Below are positions 1 to 8,800 of a stretch of 18,726 nucleotides of DNA, piece by piece. This DNA comes from CAYGHG01 sp964349515 (GTDB lineage Bacteria; Oederibacteriota; PGYV01; CAYGHG01), in NCBI GenBank assembly GCA_964349515.1, contig CAYGHG010000050.1:1-18726 (forward strand), in the 5' to 3' direction. The notes under the pieces are model-generated. The model was given only the letters and a program-made list of their open reading frames with translations. It searched no databases and was not told where the DNA came from. How positions within the stretch are numbered: position 1 is the first letter of the stretch; the number at the start of each line of letters is the position of its first letter. A program made the translations under genes and the position numbers.

Positions 1-134
1 TTATTATAGGATACGTCGCTCTTATTTCATACACAACTTTTGATTATAACTCCTGCTGTTATGTATTACCAATTATACCACCGTACAAAAATGCGGGCAA
101 TTTATTTTTTGTTTGACTTATGGAGATAGTCAAT

Positions 135-235
135 ACCCCTCACCCATCCTCTACCCCTCTGTTTTGATAATAAAGACTATGTTCTTTGAAAAACAAATCA
201 AAGACCCCTCACCCGGCCTCTCCCTTAGGGAGAGG
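135..235. repeat. Direct repeat ACCCCTCACCC with terminal hairpin
   Basis: The 11-mer ACCCCTCACCC occurs at 135-145 and again at 204-214, each followed two bases later by CCTCT, so the two copies look like one element family. The second copy runs into a perfect 8-bp hairpin at 217-235 (CCTCTCCC, loop TTA, GGGAGAGG). On the minus strand this hairpin begins 13 bases after the stop codon of the TM2 gene, so it could help end that transcript, although the following bases are only weakly T-rich. GC-rich palindromes of this look are common dispersed intergenic repeats in bacteria. Calling it one here is inference. Confidence 0.5.
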
Positions 236-248
236 TGGAAAAACTTTT

Positions 249-563
249 TCACATATAAGCATACACCGTGCTGAAAAACGTAAACAGCCCCGCGGCCGCG
301 GCAATCAGCAGGCCCAAGGCCGCGAAAAAACACCCCGGAAGCGTCCACTCTGACAGTCTGTTCCCGTCGGAATCCGTAAACAGACCAAGTGCTATCCTGA
401 TCAAATCTACTAATGCCCCTATTAGTAACAACCCTCCTGTCAGCAGGTATATTATCCCTGTACCTGCTTTGCCCAGATAGAACCTGTGAACCCCGAGCGC
501 CCCGAAAAAAGCGCATAGTAAAAATGCAGCTGCTTTTGACTTTGGTTTAGACTCTGCCAACAT
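249..563 (-). CDS. TM2 domain-containing membrane protein
   Basis: This 104-residue membrane protein has the TM2 pattern: a first hydrophobic helix (about residues 11-27), the conserved turn GALGVHRFYLGK (21-32), then a second helix with GALVDLIRI (49-57). A third hydrophobic segment lies at about 76-99. The precise role of TM2 proteins is unsettled in bacteria, so no function is assigned beyond inner-membrane location. The ATG start has GGAGG only 3 bases upstream. A TTG one codon later would give a more usual 6-base spacing, so the start is uncertain by one residue. It lies 67 bases downstream of the AbiEii stop in the same direction and may be read through from the toxin-antitoxin promoter. 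Overlapping open frames here have no recognisable content. Confidence 0.85.
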   Translation of the reverse strand: MLAESKPKSKAAAFLLCAFFGALGVHRFYLGKAGTGIIYLLTGGLLLIGALVDLIRIALGLFTDSDGNRLSEWTLPGCFFAALGLLIAAAAGLFTFFSTVYAYM

Positions 564-630
564 ACGCCTCCACTCTTATCGTTTTCTTTCATACCTTTCC
601 AATATGACGGAATATCCGGTTACTGCCCCT

Positions 631-1497
631 TCATTTGTCATTGATACTCCTGAAATGATCAAAAACCTTTTTAAGCGAAAAATCTCTTTTATCTTTTTCC
701 CTGAGCACGGGAAATAACTCCCTCTCCACGCGGCTTTCAAGTTCCTCAAACTCGTTTTTTGACTTATTAAATGTCTGAAAATACTCTTTTCTTCTGCCTC
801 CGTGACCGTCCTCTTCCAGTTTTATGTCTATCAGTTTTAGAACTTCACTGCTGCTGAAATCAAACCCTTTTTTTATGTAATAATACAGGTCATAAAAATC
901 CCTGGGTGCGGGGATTTCCCTCGTAGCTGCAGCCCTGAATTTTTCTGCAGCCATTTCTTTTAACTGAAGGCACAGTATACTTCCTTTTCCAAAGATGCTT
1001 TTCCCCGTGAACGGGTCATTGAAAATACTTTTGACCTCCATTTTCACCGGTGCGAGCACGGGATTTCCCCTGATACCGATTTCAAGTTTAATTCTGCCCC
1101 GCGAACCGCTGATAACAGACGGGTATTCCAGATAAAACACATACTGTCTGTTTTCGTTCTTTCCGGGTTTTACCGACTTGTCAATATTTAACCCGAGCAA
1201 TGCGGCATATTTTTCAAGGTTGTCTTTTATCCCTTTCATTAGCAGGCTTCTTTTTTTTCTGTTCATATTTGCGCCGGGTGTTTTCATGGTAAAATCAAGG
1301 TCTTCACTCAGCCTGAAATATTCATAATATATCTTATTGAGGCATGTCCCGCCTTTAAATATCAGATTTTCGCCGAGCCCGCTGTTTATGTCTTTTAAAA
1401 TCAGCGTAAGGTAATAGTCTTTTTCAATCATATCCTGCCTGAATCCCGCGGCGGAGGATGTATATTCAATAAGTTTCTTAAGCATTTTATCATCCAC
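631..1497 (-). CDS. abiEii: AbiEii-type nucleotidyltransferase toxin (type IV TA)
   Basis: This 288-residue protein belongs to the AbiEii/AbiGii nucleotidyltransferase family. The signature is visible as GGT at residues 49-51 followed by SEDLDF at 64-69, the pol-beta-like motif with its two metal-binding aspartates (D66, D68). Members of the family inhibit growth; relatives of the MenT type transfer nucleotides onto tRNA, but which substrate applies here is unknown. The start is a GTG with GGAGG 10 bases upstream. It overlaps the last 8 bases of the antitoxin gene, consistent with translational coupling of toxin to antitoxin. An ATG four codons in (1485) has a poorer ribosome site. Length is normal for the family and no truncation is seen, so the pair is probably active. 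Such systems act in phage defence (abortive infection) or plasmid and island maintenance. Confidence 0.9.
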   Translation of the reverse strand: MDDKMLKKLIEYTSSAAGFRQDMIEKDYYLTLILKDINSGLGENLIFKGGTCLNKIYYEYFRLSEDLDFTMKTPGANMNRKKRSLLMKGIKDNLEKYAALLGLNIDKSVKPGKNENRQYVFYLEYPSVISGSRGRIKLEIGIRGNPVLAPVKMEVKSIFNDPFTGKSIFGKGSILCLQLKEMAAEKFRAAATREIPAPRDFYDLYYYIKKGFDFSSSEVLKLIDIKLEEDGHGGRRKEYFQTFNKSKNEFEELESRVERELFPVLREKDKRDFSLKKVFDHFRSINDK

Positions 1498-2281
1498 TGA
1501 TTATCACCCTCCATTTTTTGTCAATTACCCCCGCTCTTCCCGATCCTGACGGATTTAACGATATGTATGTATCATTCTTTTTTATGCTGTCATTGATTTT
1601 TTTAAGAATGCTGTCCCTGACCCCCGCTTTTTCCATTATATAGCCTGCCCTTTTCCTGACGGCAGCTTCCGGGTAACGTATCAGATAACCGGCAAACTTT
1701 TCAATATCAATTTTTCCCGCCATCTCCGATACCACCATGAACATTTCCTTAAACGAAGCGGAAGGCCTGTAAACATAATCAACAAGCGTCCTTTCCCTGT
1801 CGCTCACACTTATTTTTTCGCCGTCCACTTCAATATCTGTAATGCCGTAATATCTGTTTTCCCGTATTTTAACGGCCTCATACCTGATGCCTCCTATTAT
1901 TTTTTTACGTGATATTTCCGTATTTGCCACATAAACCACCTGGGGTATCTGGCCTGTAAACCCCCAGTAATTGTACATTGTGTAATAACATAAATAGTAT
2001 TTTCTTTCCCCCATCCAGTACTTTGCCGTGACAAACTCATTTGGCCTCCATTTACTCCCGGGTGCATTAATCGGTGATGTAAGATACCTTCCATTTTCTA
2101 TTTTGAAAAGCCTCCCTTTTTTTACAAGCCTTGACAGTTGATTTACAGCTTTTATTCTGTTCTTATACACAGCTTTTGCGTATTCTGAAGTGATTATTTT
2201 TTTACCTTCGTAATCAGCCCTTGAAAGCAGGTATAATTCATCTTTTGATATGCCTTTGTAGGACGCATTGATTCCTGCCAT
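1490..2281 (-). CDS. abiEi: AbiEi-type antitoxin, winged-helix regulator
   Basis: This is the 263-residue partner of the downstream AbiEii toxin. The N-terminal region (about 11-65) reads as a winged helix, with a recognition helix around NRIKAVNQLSRLVKKG and the wing GRLFKIENGRYLTSP that is typical of AbiEi-family antitoxins. The middle carries the family-like stretch ending in ERTLVDYVYRP (about 163-173), and the C-terminal part is helical. In studied AbiE systems the antitoxin represses its own promoter and neutralises the toxin without stable binding (type IV); this is family knowledge, not visible here. The ATG has GAGGA 10 bases upstream. A near-consensus promoter lies about 50-80 bases upstream, with a short palindrome in the leader that could be the operator. 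Gene order antitoxin then toxin is the standard one. Confidence 0.85.
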   Translation of the reverse strand: MAGINASYKGISKDELYLLSRADYEGKKIITSEYAKAVYKNRIKAVNQLSRLVKKGRLFKIENGRYLTSPINAPGSKWRPNEFVTAKYWMGERKYYLCYYTMYNYWGFTGQIPQVVYVANTEISRKKIIGGIRYEAVKIRENRYYGITDIEVDGEKISVSDRERTLVDYVYRPSASFKEMFMVVSEMAGKIDIEKFAGYLIRYPEAAVRKRAGYIMEKAGVRDSILKKINDSIKKNDTYISLNPSGSGRAGVIDKKWRVIISG

Positions 2282-2301
2282 TGTTTTTATTTCCTCTTTT
2301 C

Positions 2302-2314
2302 ATCAAATATTGAT
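2302..2314 (-). promoter_or_regulatory. Possible AbiEi operator palindrome
   Basis: ATCAA and TTGAT form perfect 5-bp arms around a 3-base centre, between the promoter and the start codon of the antitoxin. AbiEi-type antitoxins are known to repress their own operon by binding inverted repeats, so this is a candidate binding site. The arms are short and AT-rich, so chance is possible. Confidence 0.3.
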
Positions 2315-2333
2315 TTTTTATGTAACTAAATAC

Positions 2334-2362
2334 AATATAGCCTTTTCTTTTACGGATGTCAA
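2334..2362 (-). promoter_or_regulatory. Sigma-70 promoter of the abiE operon
   Basis: On the minus strand a perfect -35 box TTGACA (2357-2362) is followed after exactly 17 bases by TATATT (2334-2339), five of six matches to the -10 consensus. Transcription would begin near 2327, giving a leader of about 45 bases before the antitoxin ATG. It is the best-matching promoter in the window, as expected for a toxin-antitoxin operon under autorepression. Confidence 0.75.
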
Positions 2363-2468
2363 GCGGGATTAAAAAACCGATACCCGGTTACCATTAAGCA
2401 GCCCGCACCCCGAAAAATCAGACACCGGCGCTTGTTCCGTATCGCGGGACGCATGACAAATAATGGCT

Positions 2469-2496
2469 TTTACCCCCTTTTTTTTTATGCTATCAT
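2469..2496 (+). promoter_or_regulatory. Weak candidate promoter for glgP
   Basis: TTTACC (2469-2474) and TATCAT (2491-2496) are separated by 16 bases on the plus strand, about 55 bases before the phosphorylase ATG. Each box matches the sigma-70 consensus only partly, and the intervening stretch is a run of C and T. It is the best candidate in the 190 bases between the divergent abiE promoter and glgP, but it could be chance. Confidence 0.3.
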
Positions 2497-2551
2497 ATTG
2501 CCGTCATTATTAATGTAAAGAGACCCGATACAACTAACAGGAGGATTTTTA

Positions 2552-5107
2552 ATGAAATTAAAAGAATTTAACGTACTGCCCAACCTGCCGGAGAAACTGA
2601 AACCCCTGCTCGAGCTTTGCTACAATATGTCATGGGCCTGGGATTCCGAAACTTTCGGATTATTCAGGGACATGGACCCGGATTTATGGTCAGAGACCGA
2701 CCATAACCCGGTGCTTCACCTCTACAGGATGCCTCAGGAAAAACTGGAATCAATCGCAAAAGACGAGAGTTTCATGTACAGGATAGAGGCTGCTCTGCAG
2801 CGCCTGGACAAATATATGAAAAGGCCGACCTGGTACGACAAAATAAAAAACGACCTGCCTGCTGACTTTTCAGTCGCGTATTTTTCTCTTGAATTCGGCA
2901 TCGCGGAGTGCCTCCCCATATACTCGGGCGGGCTCGGCGTTCTCGCGGGAGATCACTTAAAATCCGCTTCAGACGTAGGCATCCCGCTTAAGGCAGTCGG
3001 GCTTCTCTACTCCGTCGGGTATTTCCATCAGTACCTCTCAAATGACGGCTGGCAGCAGGAACGCTATGTAATCAACGACTACAACATCGCCCCGATAAAA
3101 GTGGTTGAGAAAAACGGAACGCCCCTGGTTATAGACGTCAAATACCCTCAGGGAAACGTGAAAGTAATGGTCTGGAAAGTCCAGGTAGGCCGCGTGGAAC
3201 TCTTCCTTCTCGACACAAACCTGCCCGAGAACTCCGAGGCAGACAGGGAAATAACCGCGAAACTCTACGGCGGAGACCTTGAAATGAGAATAAAGCAGGA
3301 ATTACTGCTCGGCATGGGCGGCATGCAGGCGCTTGAGGCAATGGGCATCACGCCTAACGTCACGCACATGAACGAGGGCCACTCCGCGTTCCTCGCGCTG
3401 GAAAGAATCCGGGTTCTCATGGAAAAAAACGGCCTTACATTCAGCCAGGCACGCGAGCTTACATCCGCTTCAAGCGTATTCACCACCCACACGCCTGTTC
3501 CCGCCGGCAACGACCGGTTTCCCCGCGACCTGATGGAAAAATACTTCAAACACTACGTGGAGCACAATCTGAAACTTGTATTTAATGACTTTTATAAAAT
3601 GGGCCGGGTAAACCCGGACGATGAGAGTGAAATTTTCTGCATGACTGTTCTGGCTCTCAGGTTTTCCTCATACAACAACGGCGTCTCCCGCCTGCACGGC
3701 CGGGTAAGCCGCGAAATGTGGAAAGACATCTGGAAAGGCGTGCCTCTCGCGGAGGTTCCCATAACCTACATCACAAACGGCGTACACGGCCCTTCATGGA
3801 TTTCAAAGGAAATTGCCGAGCTTTTCACGCGCTACCTCGGCAGCAAATGGATAGACACCCCGGACGACTTTTCTGTCTGGAACAGGGTAAATGAAATACC
3901 TGACACCGAACTGTGGCGCACGCATGAGCGCAGAAAAGAAAGGCTTGTGGCTTTTGTAAGAAAAAGTTTAAAACAGCAGTACCTGGATAAAAAAGCCCCT
4001 GCCGAGGATGTTAACAGCGCCTCGGAAGCGCTGCTGCCTGAAGCTCTGACCATAGGATTTGCCCGCAGGTTCGCGACTTACAAGCGCGCCACTCTTCTTT
4101 TCAGGGACCTGGAAAGGCTCAAAAAAATACTTAACAATCCCGCCATGCCCGTACAGTTCATATTTGCGGGTAAGGCACACCCCAAGGACGATTTCGGCAA
4201 AGAATTCATAAAACAGGTTTACCGCATTGCAGAAACCGAAGGCTTCAAGCATAAGATAATCTTTGTAGAAGACTATGACTTAAACACCGCGCACTATCTC
4301 GTACAGGGGGTTGATGTCTGGATGAACAACCCCCGCAGGCCGCTTGAGGCCTCCGGTACCTCGGGCATGAAGGTAAATTTCAACGGCGGTATAAACTTTT
4401 CCGTTGATGACGGCTGGTGGGACGAGCGCGGGTCAGCCGACAACGGCTGGTCAATCGGCCGCGGCGAGGAATACGAAGACGAAGCCTACCAGGATGCAGT
4501 GGAGGCAAACTCGCTTTATGAAACGCTTGAAAACGACATAGTGCTGCTTTATTACAAGAGGGGCAAGGACAACCTGCCGCACGACTGGATCAAAAAAATG
4601 AAAACCTCCATGCAGACGCTGTGCCCTGTTTTTAATACCGACAGGATGGTAATGGAGTATACGGAAAAATTTTACAAACCCGCGGGCTTAAACAACATCA
4701 ACATCTCCGCGGATAATTTCAGCGAAGCAAAATCACTCTGCGCCTGGCGCGAAAAAACGCTCAAGCACTGGAACGGAGTAAAAGTCCTGGAGATAAACGC
4801 CGAAAACGGGCACGATATAAAAGTGGGCGAGTCTGTCAAAGTCACAGCGGTCATTGAACCCGCAGGCCTCACCGCGGAAGAGCTTCTGGTCGAAGTGTAT
4901 TACGGCTTTGACCGCTCAGACAAAGAACTCTCAGAAACACACACCGCGGCAATGAAATGCACCGGAAACAAGGGCAGCCACCTGATATACGAAGGCACCA
5001 TACAGCCCTCCTCGTCAGGCAAGGTGCGCTATACGGTAAGGGCCCTGCCCGGCCATAAATCGCTCTCTGTCAAATTCCTTCCGGGCATGATAAAGTGGGC
5101 GGAATAG
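2552..5107 (+). CDS. glgP: Alpha-glucan (glycogen/maltodextrin) phosphorylase
   Basis: This cytoplasmic enzyme of glycosyltransferase family GT35 releases glucose-1-phosphate from alpha-1,4-glucans, using pyridoxal phosphate and inorganic phosphate. The 851-residue length and the N-terminal segment (1 to about 110, NLPEKLKPLLELCYNMSWAW-like) fit the thermophile-type phosphorylases carrying a DUF3417 domain rather than the E. coli GlgP/MalP form. Visible motifs are GGLGVLAGDHLKSASD from residue 126 (active-site region), THMNEGHSAFL, and EASGTSGMKVNFNGG, in which K607 is the expected pyridoxal phosphate lysine. About 100 C-terminal residues form a beta-rich extension. The ATG has AGGAGG 7 bases upstream, a strong ribosome site. 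It implies storage or uptake of glucans. A large hairpin and a small gene of unknown function follow in the same direction. Confidence 0.95.
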   Translation: MKLKEFNVLPNLPEKLKPLLELCYNMSWAWDSETFGLFRDMDPDLWSETDHNPVLHLYRMPQEKLESIAKDESFMYRIEAALQRLDKYMKRPTWYDKIKNDLPADFSVAYFSLEFGIAECLPIYSGGLGVLAGDHLKSASDVGIPLKAVGLLYSVGYFHQYLSNDGWQQERYVINDYNIAPIKVVEKNGTPLVIDVKYPQGNVKVMVWKVQVGRVELFLLDTNLPENSEADREITAKLYGGDLEMRIKQELLLGMGGMQALEAMGITPNVTHMNEGHSAFLALERIRVLMEKNGLTFSQARELTSASSVFTTHTPVPAGNDRFPRDLMEKYFKHYVEHNLKLVFNDFYKMGRVNPDDESEIFCMTVLALRFSSYNNGVSRLHGRVSREMWKDIWKGVPLAEVPITYITNGVHGPSWISKEIAELFTRYLGSKWIDTPDDFSVWNRVNEIPDTELWRTHERRKERLVAFVRKSLKQQYLDKKAPAEDVNSASEALLPEALTIGFARRFATYKRATLLFRDLERLKKILNNPAMPVQFIFAGKAHPKDDFGKEFIKQVYRIAETEGFKHKIIFVEDYDLNTAHYLVQGVDVWMNNPRRPLEASGTSGMKVNFNGGINFSVDDGWWDERGSADNGWSIGRGEEYEDEAYQDAVEANSLYETLENDIVLLYYKRGKDNLPHDWIKKMKTSMQTLCPVFNTDRMVMEYTEKFYKPAGLNNINISADNFSEAKSLCAWREKTLKHWNGVKVLEINAENGHDIKVGESVKVTAVIEPAGLTAEELLVEVYYGFDRSDKELSETHTAAMKCTGNKGSHLIYEGTIQPSSSGKVRYTVRALPGHKSLSVKFLPGMIKWAE

Positions 5108-5109
5108 AT

Positions 5110-5216
5110 ATAAAACTTAAAGTTGAAAGTTTAAAACTGAAAGTTAGAACTTAAAATCAGAACTGATTAGTCTTAGTTTTCAGCTTTAAGCTTTCAACTT
5201 TAAGCTTAAAACCTAA
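5110..5216 (+). repeat. 7-bp periodic inverted repeat / long hairpin
   Basis: From 5110 the sequence reads as consecutive heptamers such as ATAAAAC, TTAAAGT, TGAAAGT, TTAAAAC, TGAAAGT, and the same 7-bp rhythm returns inverted in the second half. Arms 5116-5146 and 5174-5204 pair over 31 positions. By hand alignment 27 are Watson-Crick, three would be G-U wobbles in RNA and one is an A-C mismatch. It fills almost the whole gap between glgP and the next gene. It could act as a terminator or mRNA 3'-end stabiliser for glgP, though no T-run follows the stem. Confidence 0.8.
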
Positions 5217-5236
5217 ATTCTTTCAGGAGGTTTTAT

Positions 5237-5617
5237 ATGGGTATCCGGACGCCGAGAGAAATGAAAATGCACGACACTATTATTCGTTCGCTCGCGGGCA
5301 TTTACGAACAGAAGGGCGCGCATAAAATACTTTCAAACCTTGATAAAAATGACGCTGTAATAAACGGCGTTGAAGTGGACCTCATAGTCAAAAACCCCGT
5401 ACAGCTTGTTTTCAGGGTAGAAACAGAATCAACAGTAACAGAAGGCTCATCCATAGCCTGGAAGCAGATTTTTGATAAGACAGGCATTTTTTACCTCATG
5501 GTGCCGGAACCCTTAACTGACGAAGCCTACAGAATCAGCAGGGAAGCAAAAGTAAATTTAAGGCTCTGTACATACAGGGTAAAAGACAACAAACTGGTCT
5601 TCGGAAGACTGCCGTAG
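5237..5617 (+). CDS. Unrecognised 126-aa protein, possible PD-(D/E)XK-like fold
   Basis: I do not recognise this gene. It is very likely real: it has AGGAGG 6 bases before the ATG, coding-like composition, and follows glgP in the same direction. The protein is soluble, without signal peptide or membrane segment. An N-terminal helix (about 10-35) is followed by strand VEVDLIV (46-52), then LVFRVETES (57-65), a helix around W75 and a strand FYLMVP (85-90). The order helix, D48 in a strand, E62-x-E64 at the end of the next strand, helix with K76/Q77, recalls the restriction-endonuclease-like core, but the usual lysine is replaced by E64. It could therefore be a divergent or inactive nuclease-fold protein. 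This fold assignment is weak inference. A palindrome and a repeat lie downstream before the convergent mfd gene. Confidence 0.8.
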   Translation: MGIRTPREMKMHDTIIRSLAGIYEQKGAHKILSNLDKNDAVINGVEVDLIVKNPVQLVFRVETESTVTEGSSIAWKQIFDKTGIFYLMVPEPLTDEAYRISREAKVNLRLCTYRVKDNKLVFGRLP

Positions 5618-5626
5618 TTAAAAACA

Positions 5627-5682
5627 AGTTTAGGGTTTATAGTCTATGGTCTAAAGTTAAATACAAACAAAAGTTTAGTTTT
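5627..5682. repeat. 7-bp periodic intergenic repeat (GTTTA-rich)
   Basis: Consecutive heptamers AGTTTAG, GGTTTAT, AGTCTAT, GGTCTAA, AGTTAAA run in phase from 5627 and decay towards 5682. It starts 10 bases after the stop of the 126-residue protein gene and lies between two convergent genes. The base pattern differs from the TGAAAGY copies elsewhere, but the period is the same, so membership of one family is inferred from period and location. Confidence 0.55.
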
Positions 5683-5687
5683 TCGTA

Positions 5688-5711
5688 GAGACACGCCTCC
5701 GCGCGTGTCTC
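5688..5711. repeat. Perfect 9-bp palindrome (hairpin) between convergent genes
   Basis: GAGACACGC (5688-5696) and GCGTGTCTC (5703-5711) are exact reverse complements around a 6-base loop, and both flanks read GTA or its near match. It sits between the convergent ends of the 126-residue gene and mfd. It may serve as a bidirectional transcription stop or be a dispersed palindromic unit. No clear T-run follows on either strand. Confidence 0.6.
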
Positions 5712-5806
5712 GTATTTGTTTCGGGGCAGTAAAAAAAAGCCACACACATTCTCAAAGCAAAACACATGGATAAAACCTCTTTCTACCGAATTAAAGTTAA
5801 TGTCTT

Positions 5807-8800
5807 TCAGGGTTGTTTTATTTCCCATATCTTACCCAGGCACTCAACGACCTTTTTCCTGTCCCCAAACGGCAGGACAACGCTTAGGTGTTTTACTTTT
5901 ACCTTTGGATATGCGCCCAGCTTTTTAACAAGCTCAGAGGGCACGTCAGAGGGGTTATTCCAAGATATTTCCACCCTCTCACTGCTTGCCCTTATTTCGT
6001 CCGCATTTAGTTTTCTGCCGGATGCTTTCAGCCTGCCTGTAAAAAATATGGCACGAGCCTCCTCAGGCATCGCGCCCCAGACATCGGCTGTTTCTTTTTC
6101 AAGCGCCTCTATTGCCTCAATACTGCGCGCCAAAAATATCTTCCTGTAGATTCTCAGTTTCTCTGCCGCGTCCCAGATATACGCCTCCGGTATCAATGCC
6201 TTATACGAAGCTGATATTTTGGTGTCTTTTTCTTCGCTTGGCCCGCCGCCTGTCAGGCTGCTCACCGCTTCTTCCAGCATTTTGCAGTAAAGCTCAAAGC
6301 CTATTTTTTCCATATTACCGCTTTGCTTTGTGCCGAGTATGTTGCCGGCGCCTCTGATTTCAAGGTCTTTCATCGCTATCTGAAAACCCGCTCCCGGGTC
6401 GGCGTAGCTCTCTATGGCGCGAAGCCTCTCCATGGCCTGATTCGCGAGCATCACCCTGTCTTTTACCATCAGGTAGGCGTATGCCTGCCTGTCGCGCCGC
6501 CCCACCCTGCCCTTTAACTGATAAAGCTGGGAGAGGCCGAAACGCTCGGCAGAACTTATGATGATTGAGTTGACGTTCGGCAGGTCAAGGCCGGATTCTA
6601 TTATGGTGGTGGTAACCAGCACGTCAAATTTCTGCGCCAGAAAATCCCTCATTATTTTTTCAAGCTCGCTTTTTTTCATCTTTCCGTGCGCCGCGCGGAA
6701 CCTGACCTCGGGCAGCGCTGTGCTGAGTTCTTCTTTCACCCGGAATATCGTCTTCACGTTATTGTGCACGTAAAAGACCTGCCCTTTTCGCAGGATTTCG
6801 CGCAGTATTATCTGCCTCACCGTTGTCTGCCGCTCTTCTATGATACAGGTTTCCACCGGCCGCTTTCCCGGCGGCGGGGTGTTTATAGTGGTGATGTCCC
6901 TGATTCCCGAGAGCGAAAAGTAAAGGGTCCTCGGAATAGGCGTGGCTGTCAGCGTCAGTATGTCGGACTCCGGGTATTTTTCCCGCAGGTTTTCTTTTGC
7001 CTTTACGCCGAAATGCTGTTCCTCGTCTATTATGACCAGTCCCGGGTTGAGCATTTCCACTTTTGAGGCGAGCACCGCGTGCGTGCCTATCACTATGTCC
7101 AGTTTTCCTTCCTTTAAATCCTGAAGTACCTTTTTCTTTTTTGACGTATTTATGAGCCTTGAGAGCATCTCAATTTTTACCGGATAATCCGCAAAACGCT
7201 CGCTGAATGTAAAATAGTGCTGCTGGGCCAGAAGAGTTGTGGCGGTAAGCAGCAGGCACTGTTTGCCGGAGTTAACAGCCTTAAAAGCGGCCCTCATCGC
7301 GACCTCGGTCTTGCCAAAACCCGCATCGCCGCAAACCAGCCTGTCCATGGCTTTGGGCTTCATCATGTCGGATTTTACTTCCTCTATCGCCCTCATCTGG
7401 TCGGGGGTTTCTTCAAACACAAAAGCTTCCTCAAAATCCCGCAGAGCCTCGTCATCCGGCGGGTACTTTATCCCCCCTGCAACTTCACGCTTTGCGAATA
7501 TTTTTAAAAGCTCCTTTGCCATTAACCGCAATTCGCGCTCTATCTCCTCTTTTGTACGCCGCCAGAACTGAGTGCCCAGTTTTGAAAGCGACGGTATGCG
7601 GCCGCTCCCGGTGTATTTGTCTATTACCCCGATTTTATCCACCGGCAGGTAGAGTTTGTCGCTTCCTTCGTAGCGCACAAGCATAAAATCCGCCGTCAGG
7701 TCTTCAGTGGTAAGAGTTTTAATCCCCTCAAAAACCCCTATCCCATGCTCCCTATGCACCACATAATCCCCTGTTTCAAGTTCCAGGTAATGCTTAACCG
7801 GCTTGACACTGCTGTCACGCACGCGCCCCAGTACTTTTCCTTTGTAACGCTCAAAAATTTCCCTGTTTGAAATCAGGCATATTTTATCCTCCGGCAGGGA
7901 ACATCCCGACGGCAGGTCCGCGTCAATAAACTCAACGCTCCCGCTTAACCCCGCGTAAGGGGGCACCATCTCTTTTAGGTGATTTGTTTCCCCGCTGTTA
8001 TCCGAGACCAGCACCACCCGGTAACCGGAAGAGGCCATTGAAGAGACATATTCATTGAGGGCTGTTACATTTTTTTTAAAGGGCGGGTTTACGGCGGATT
8101 TAAAATTAACGCTTTTCTCCCCTGCAAACTGCGATGCCCTGACAACGCAAAACCTCCTGAGTTTTTTAAGTATTTCCCTCAGCGGAAAAATATTGTTTTC
8201 TGTCTCATCTTTGCTTAAGTATCTGGAAATCTTATCCGTCTTTTCGGATATGTCAGCCTTGAGCGCTTCAAGCCCGTCGAGAATCACAAGGCTGTTGTCC
8301 TTGAAATAGTCAAGCAGCGTGCATTGCCCCGCGTGCTTTTTCTTTCCCGGATTGTAAAGAAACAGCTCCGCCTCATCTGTTTCAAGAGTTGAAGAATTTG
8401 TCTCAATGGAAAAATAACGCAGCGATTCTATTTTGTCGCCGAAGAACTCTGCCCTCACCGGATATTTGGCCTCCGGCGGAAAAACATCCGTAATGCTCCC
8501 CCTCACCGAATACTCAAAAGGCCCTTCCACCCTCACAACCCTCTCGTAATTGTTTTCGGCAAGCATTGAGGCAAGCACGGAAGGGCTCATGCTTCCACCT
8601 TTTTTTAAAACTATCAGGGAGGAGGCAGCCTCATTTGGCGCGGCGGTTTTTTCGGATACAGCGTTTATGTCTGTTATTATCGTGACGGGTTTCCCTGAGA
8701 TAAGTGCGTTTAGAGCCTGCGCCCTGACCCGGGAGGCTTCCTTTGAGGATTTGATGTTTTTATACATCAGAGAATCATCTTCCGGGTATATGTAAACTTC

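Noticed and set aside
113..133. TTGACT ... AGTCAA inverted repeat near the left edge
   Set aside because: Six-base arms with a 9-base gap in AT-rich sequence; not distinguishable from chance and no gene start is nearby.
151..516. 121-codon minus-strand frame over the TM2 gene
   Set aside because: Overlaps the TM2 gene in another frame, Arg-rich, no family resemblance.
5720..5806. Intrinsic terminator of mfd at the T-run on the minus strand
   Set aside because: A run of seven Ts is present around 5730-5740, but I could not find a stem directly before it.
5766..6149. 127-codon plus-strand frame over the end of mfd
   Set aside because: Shadow of mfd's C-terminal coding region with no recognisable content.
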